Assembly: GCA_002427105.1 (NCBI GenBank)
Contig: DIPM01000034.1
Coordinates: forward strand, 17,021-81,020
Source of the DNA: Marinilabiliaceae bacterium UBA5488
GTDB lineage: Bacteria > Bacteroidota > Bacteroidia > Bacteroidales > Marinilabiliaceae
Length of the DNA stretch: 64,000 nucleotides
Direction: 5' to 3'
Under the pieces are notes generated by a model. The model searched no databases. It saw only the letters and a list, made by a program, of their open reading frames with translations, and was not told where the DNA came from. Below, in pieces: positions 62,836-64,000 of the stretch (the stretch's first letter is position 1; each line of letters begins with the position of its first letter). Position numbers and translations under genes: made by a program.

Positions 62836-63155
62836 GCTTGCCATAAAGCTTTGTCCATTTGCAACTGCTTTTCACCATAGCTTTTGATGCATTTATCAAA
62901 AGCATCAAACATTTAGCCAAAGTGAGCGTAAAAACACTTGACAAATTTACAATTACTCAAAAGCTGTTATAAAAACTTTAGACAAAAGAATATTTGTTAA
63001 GAACGCAGCCTTATTAATTAGTTGTCAGAGGGTTTTATTATTTTTGCAGGCTAAAATTTTGACGCAGACCGAATGTCTTTTTGCTAAAATATCAAGTTGC
63101 ACTTGTTATAAACTTGTCTTGATTGATTGTGTTGTTGGAATTATACTATTTGTTT
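62836..63155. other. Intergenic region before the glycine-rich gene
   Basis: About 320 nt, AT-rich. A short hairpin TTTGATGC/GCATCAAA (62883-62890 with 62902-62909) and a TATTTTTG box (TAnnTTTG, 63039-63046) are present. The latter may be the -7 element of the next gene with a leader of about 100 nt. No gene was recognised. Confidence 0.4.
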
Positions 63156-64000
63156 ATGAAGAATCTTTACCACCTTACAGAAACTTGCGATAGCTCCTTT
63201 CGCATTTATAAGTCATGGGGCCTTTACCTGACTTTTGCTTTATTATTCACCTCGAGCCTTGCCTTTTCGGCCTTGGCTCAAGAAAAGGTAGAAACGTTTA
63301 CTTCCTCAGGTACCTGGACGGTGCCCGATGGCGTTACTCAAATTAGCGTGGAAGCCTGGGGTGCCGGCGGTGGTGGTGGTAATAGAACTTCCAACGGTTA
63401 TGCTGGAGGAGGAGGTGGTGGTGCTTACTCCAGAAGCTCAATTCCTGTTATACCTGGCCAGACTTATAGCATATCTATAGGAGAAGGAGGAACTTCCGGA
63501 GTTGATGGAGGAAACACCATTTTTGGTTCATCAATTGTTGTTGCAGCTGGTGGAAAAAGCGGGGATGATAATAATGAAAGTGGGGTCTCAGGTGGGTTAG
63601 ATTCTGAATCAGTTGGGGACATCCGTTTTTCAGGAGGGAATGGTGCCGCAGGAGGCAATACAGGAGGGAGGTTTGGGACTGATTATTCAGGACCTGGGGG
63701 AGGTGCTGCAGGCAGTACCGGAAATGGGAAGAACGCCGCTGGTCAAAATGGGGGAGCTGCTACGGCTGATTATGGAGGTGCCGGAGGGAATAGTATAACT
63801 AACCAGGGCAATGGAAATGCAGGCTCAATTTATGGCGGAGGGGGAAGTGGAGCCCTTCTTCGATCCTGGTGGAATGACAATCGGAATGGCGGAGCTGGTG
63901 CCAATGGCTTAATAAGAATTAGCTATGTGCCGGCATACAGGGCTGAGTTTATTTCAATGGATACCGGTGATGACATATGGGAAGCCGGTGAAACGAGAGA
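63156..64000 (+). CDS. Glycine-rich secreted surface protein, partial (N-terminal 281 residues)
   Basis: The frame opens at ATG 63156 and is open to the right edge of the window. A signal sequence with an extended N-terminal region (hydrophobic stretch about residues 25-41) ends FSALAQ. It is followed by TFTSSGTWTVPDGVTQISV and VEAWGAGGGGGN, the start of the glycine-rich domain seen in many bacterial surface proteins. GGGG, GGAGG and GAAGG runs continue to about residue 250 with few Lys/Arg. After IRISYVPAY a new module begins (FISMDTGDDIWEAGE). Given its setting next to a T9SS cargo gene, a C-terminal T9SS domain may lie outside the window; this is not visible here. Confidence 0.8.
   Translation, partial: MKNLYHLTETCDSSFRIYKSWGLYLTFALLFTSSLAFSALAQEKVETFTSSGTWTVPDGVTQISVEAWGAGGGGGNRTSNGYAGGGGGGAYSRSSIPVIPGQTYSISIGEGGTSGVDGGNTIFGSSIVVAAGGKSGDDNNESGVSGGLDSESVGDIRFSGGNGAAGGNTGGRFGTDYSGPGGGAAGSTGNGKNAAGQNGGAATADYGGAGGNSITNQGNGNAGSIYGGGGSGALLRSWWNDNRNGGAGANGLIRISYVPAYRAEFISMDTGDDIWEAGETR

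Noticed and set aside
63464..63658. Proline-rich frame on the minus strand within the glycine-rich gene
   Set aside because: It is the antisense image of Gly codons; the plus-strand frame with a signal peptide explains the region.

Overview
The window is chromosomal DNA from a member of the Bacteroidota, most likely the Bacteroidales/Marinilabiliales side of the phylum (inferred). The grounds are type IX secretion (T9SS) proteins of the PorP/SprF, PorQ and PorV-like kinds, cargo with both type A and type B T9SS C-terminal domains, a K+-dependent membrane pyrophosphatase, promoters matching the Bacteroidota TTTG/TAnnTTTG consensus, and the absence of Shine-Dalgarno sequences. Most genes are housekeeping genes in short operons on both strands; accessory character rises after about 57 kb.

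Layout. 0-1.5 kb: a partial ThuA-like lipoprotein and a serine-hydrolase pseudogene. 1.7-6.4 kb: hisGDCB behind a consensus promoter, a 15-codon His-rich leader peptide and a terminator/antiterminator pair, which together look like a complete translational attenuator. 6.5-9.0 kb: an SDR oxidoreductase, a double VOC protein and a DUF2721 membrane protein. 9.1-19.5 kb: coaD with a thioredoxin-fold lipid/cell-envelope type protein, then a five-gene T9SS-type operon (type B cargo, PorP/SprF, PD40-PKD protein, an unknown secreted protein, and a propeller/SpoIIE sensor phosphatase). 19.5-31.3 kb: psd, cdsA, ftsH, rsfS, birA, pyrE, a Nudix hydrolase, two cyclophilins, an LpxH-like phosphoesterase, obgE, adk and hpt. 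31.4-45.3 kb: two paired envelope proteins, recQ, porQ-cmk-ispH-pfkA, acpH, prmC, ribD and cls. 45.6-55.2 kb: hppA, clpX-clpP-tig, tRNA-Leu(UAG), a CPBP protease, a conserved hypothetical and dgt. 55.7-57.4 kb: a lipoprotein/outer-membrane barrel pair. 57.6-58.5 kb: a Y1 (HUH) transposase of IS200/RAYT type set in a cluster of short hairpins. 58.8-64 kb: a YgjP-like metallopeptidase, a large type A T9SS cargo protein and the start of a glycine-rich surface protein.

The most unusual signals are non-coding. First, the his leader has mutually exclusive pairings that can be drawn base by base. Second, five intergenic regions carry arrays with a strict 7-nt period but several different unit sequences (GAGTTAT/CTCATAA, AACYTTR, and mosaic GCTAAGC/CTCTACC-like units). 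Third, at least ten compact hairpins with unrelated stems surround the single HUH transposase gene, one pair being inverted copies of each other at its two sides. All assignments come from reading the sequence; no database search was possible.
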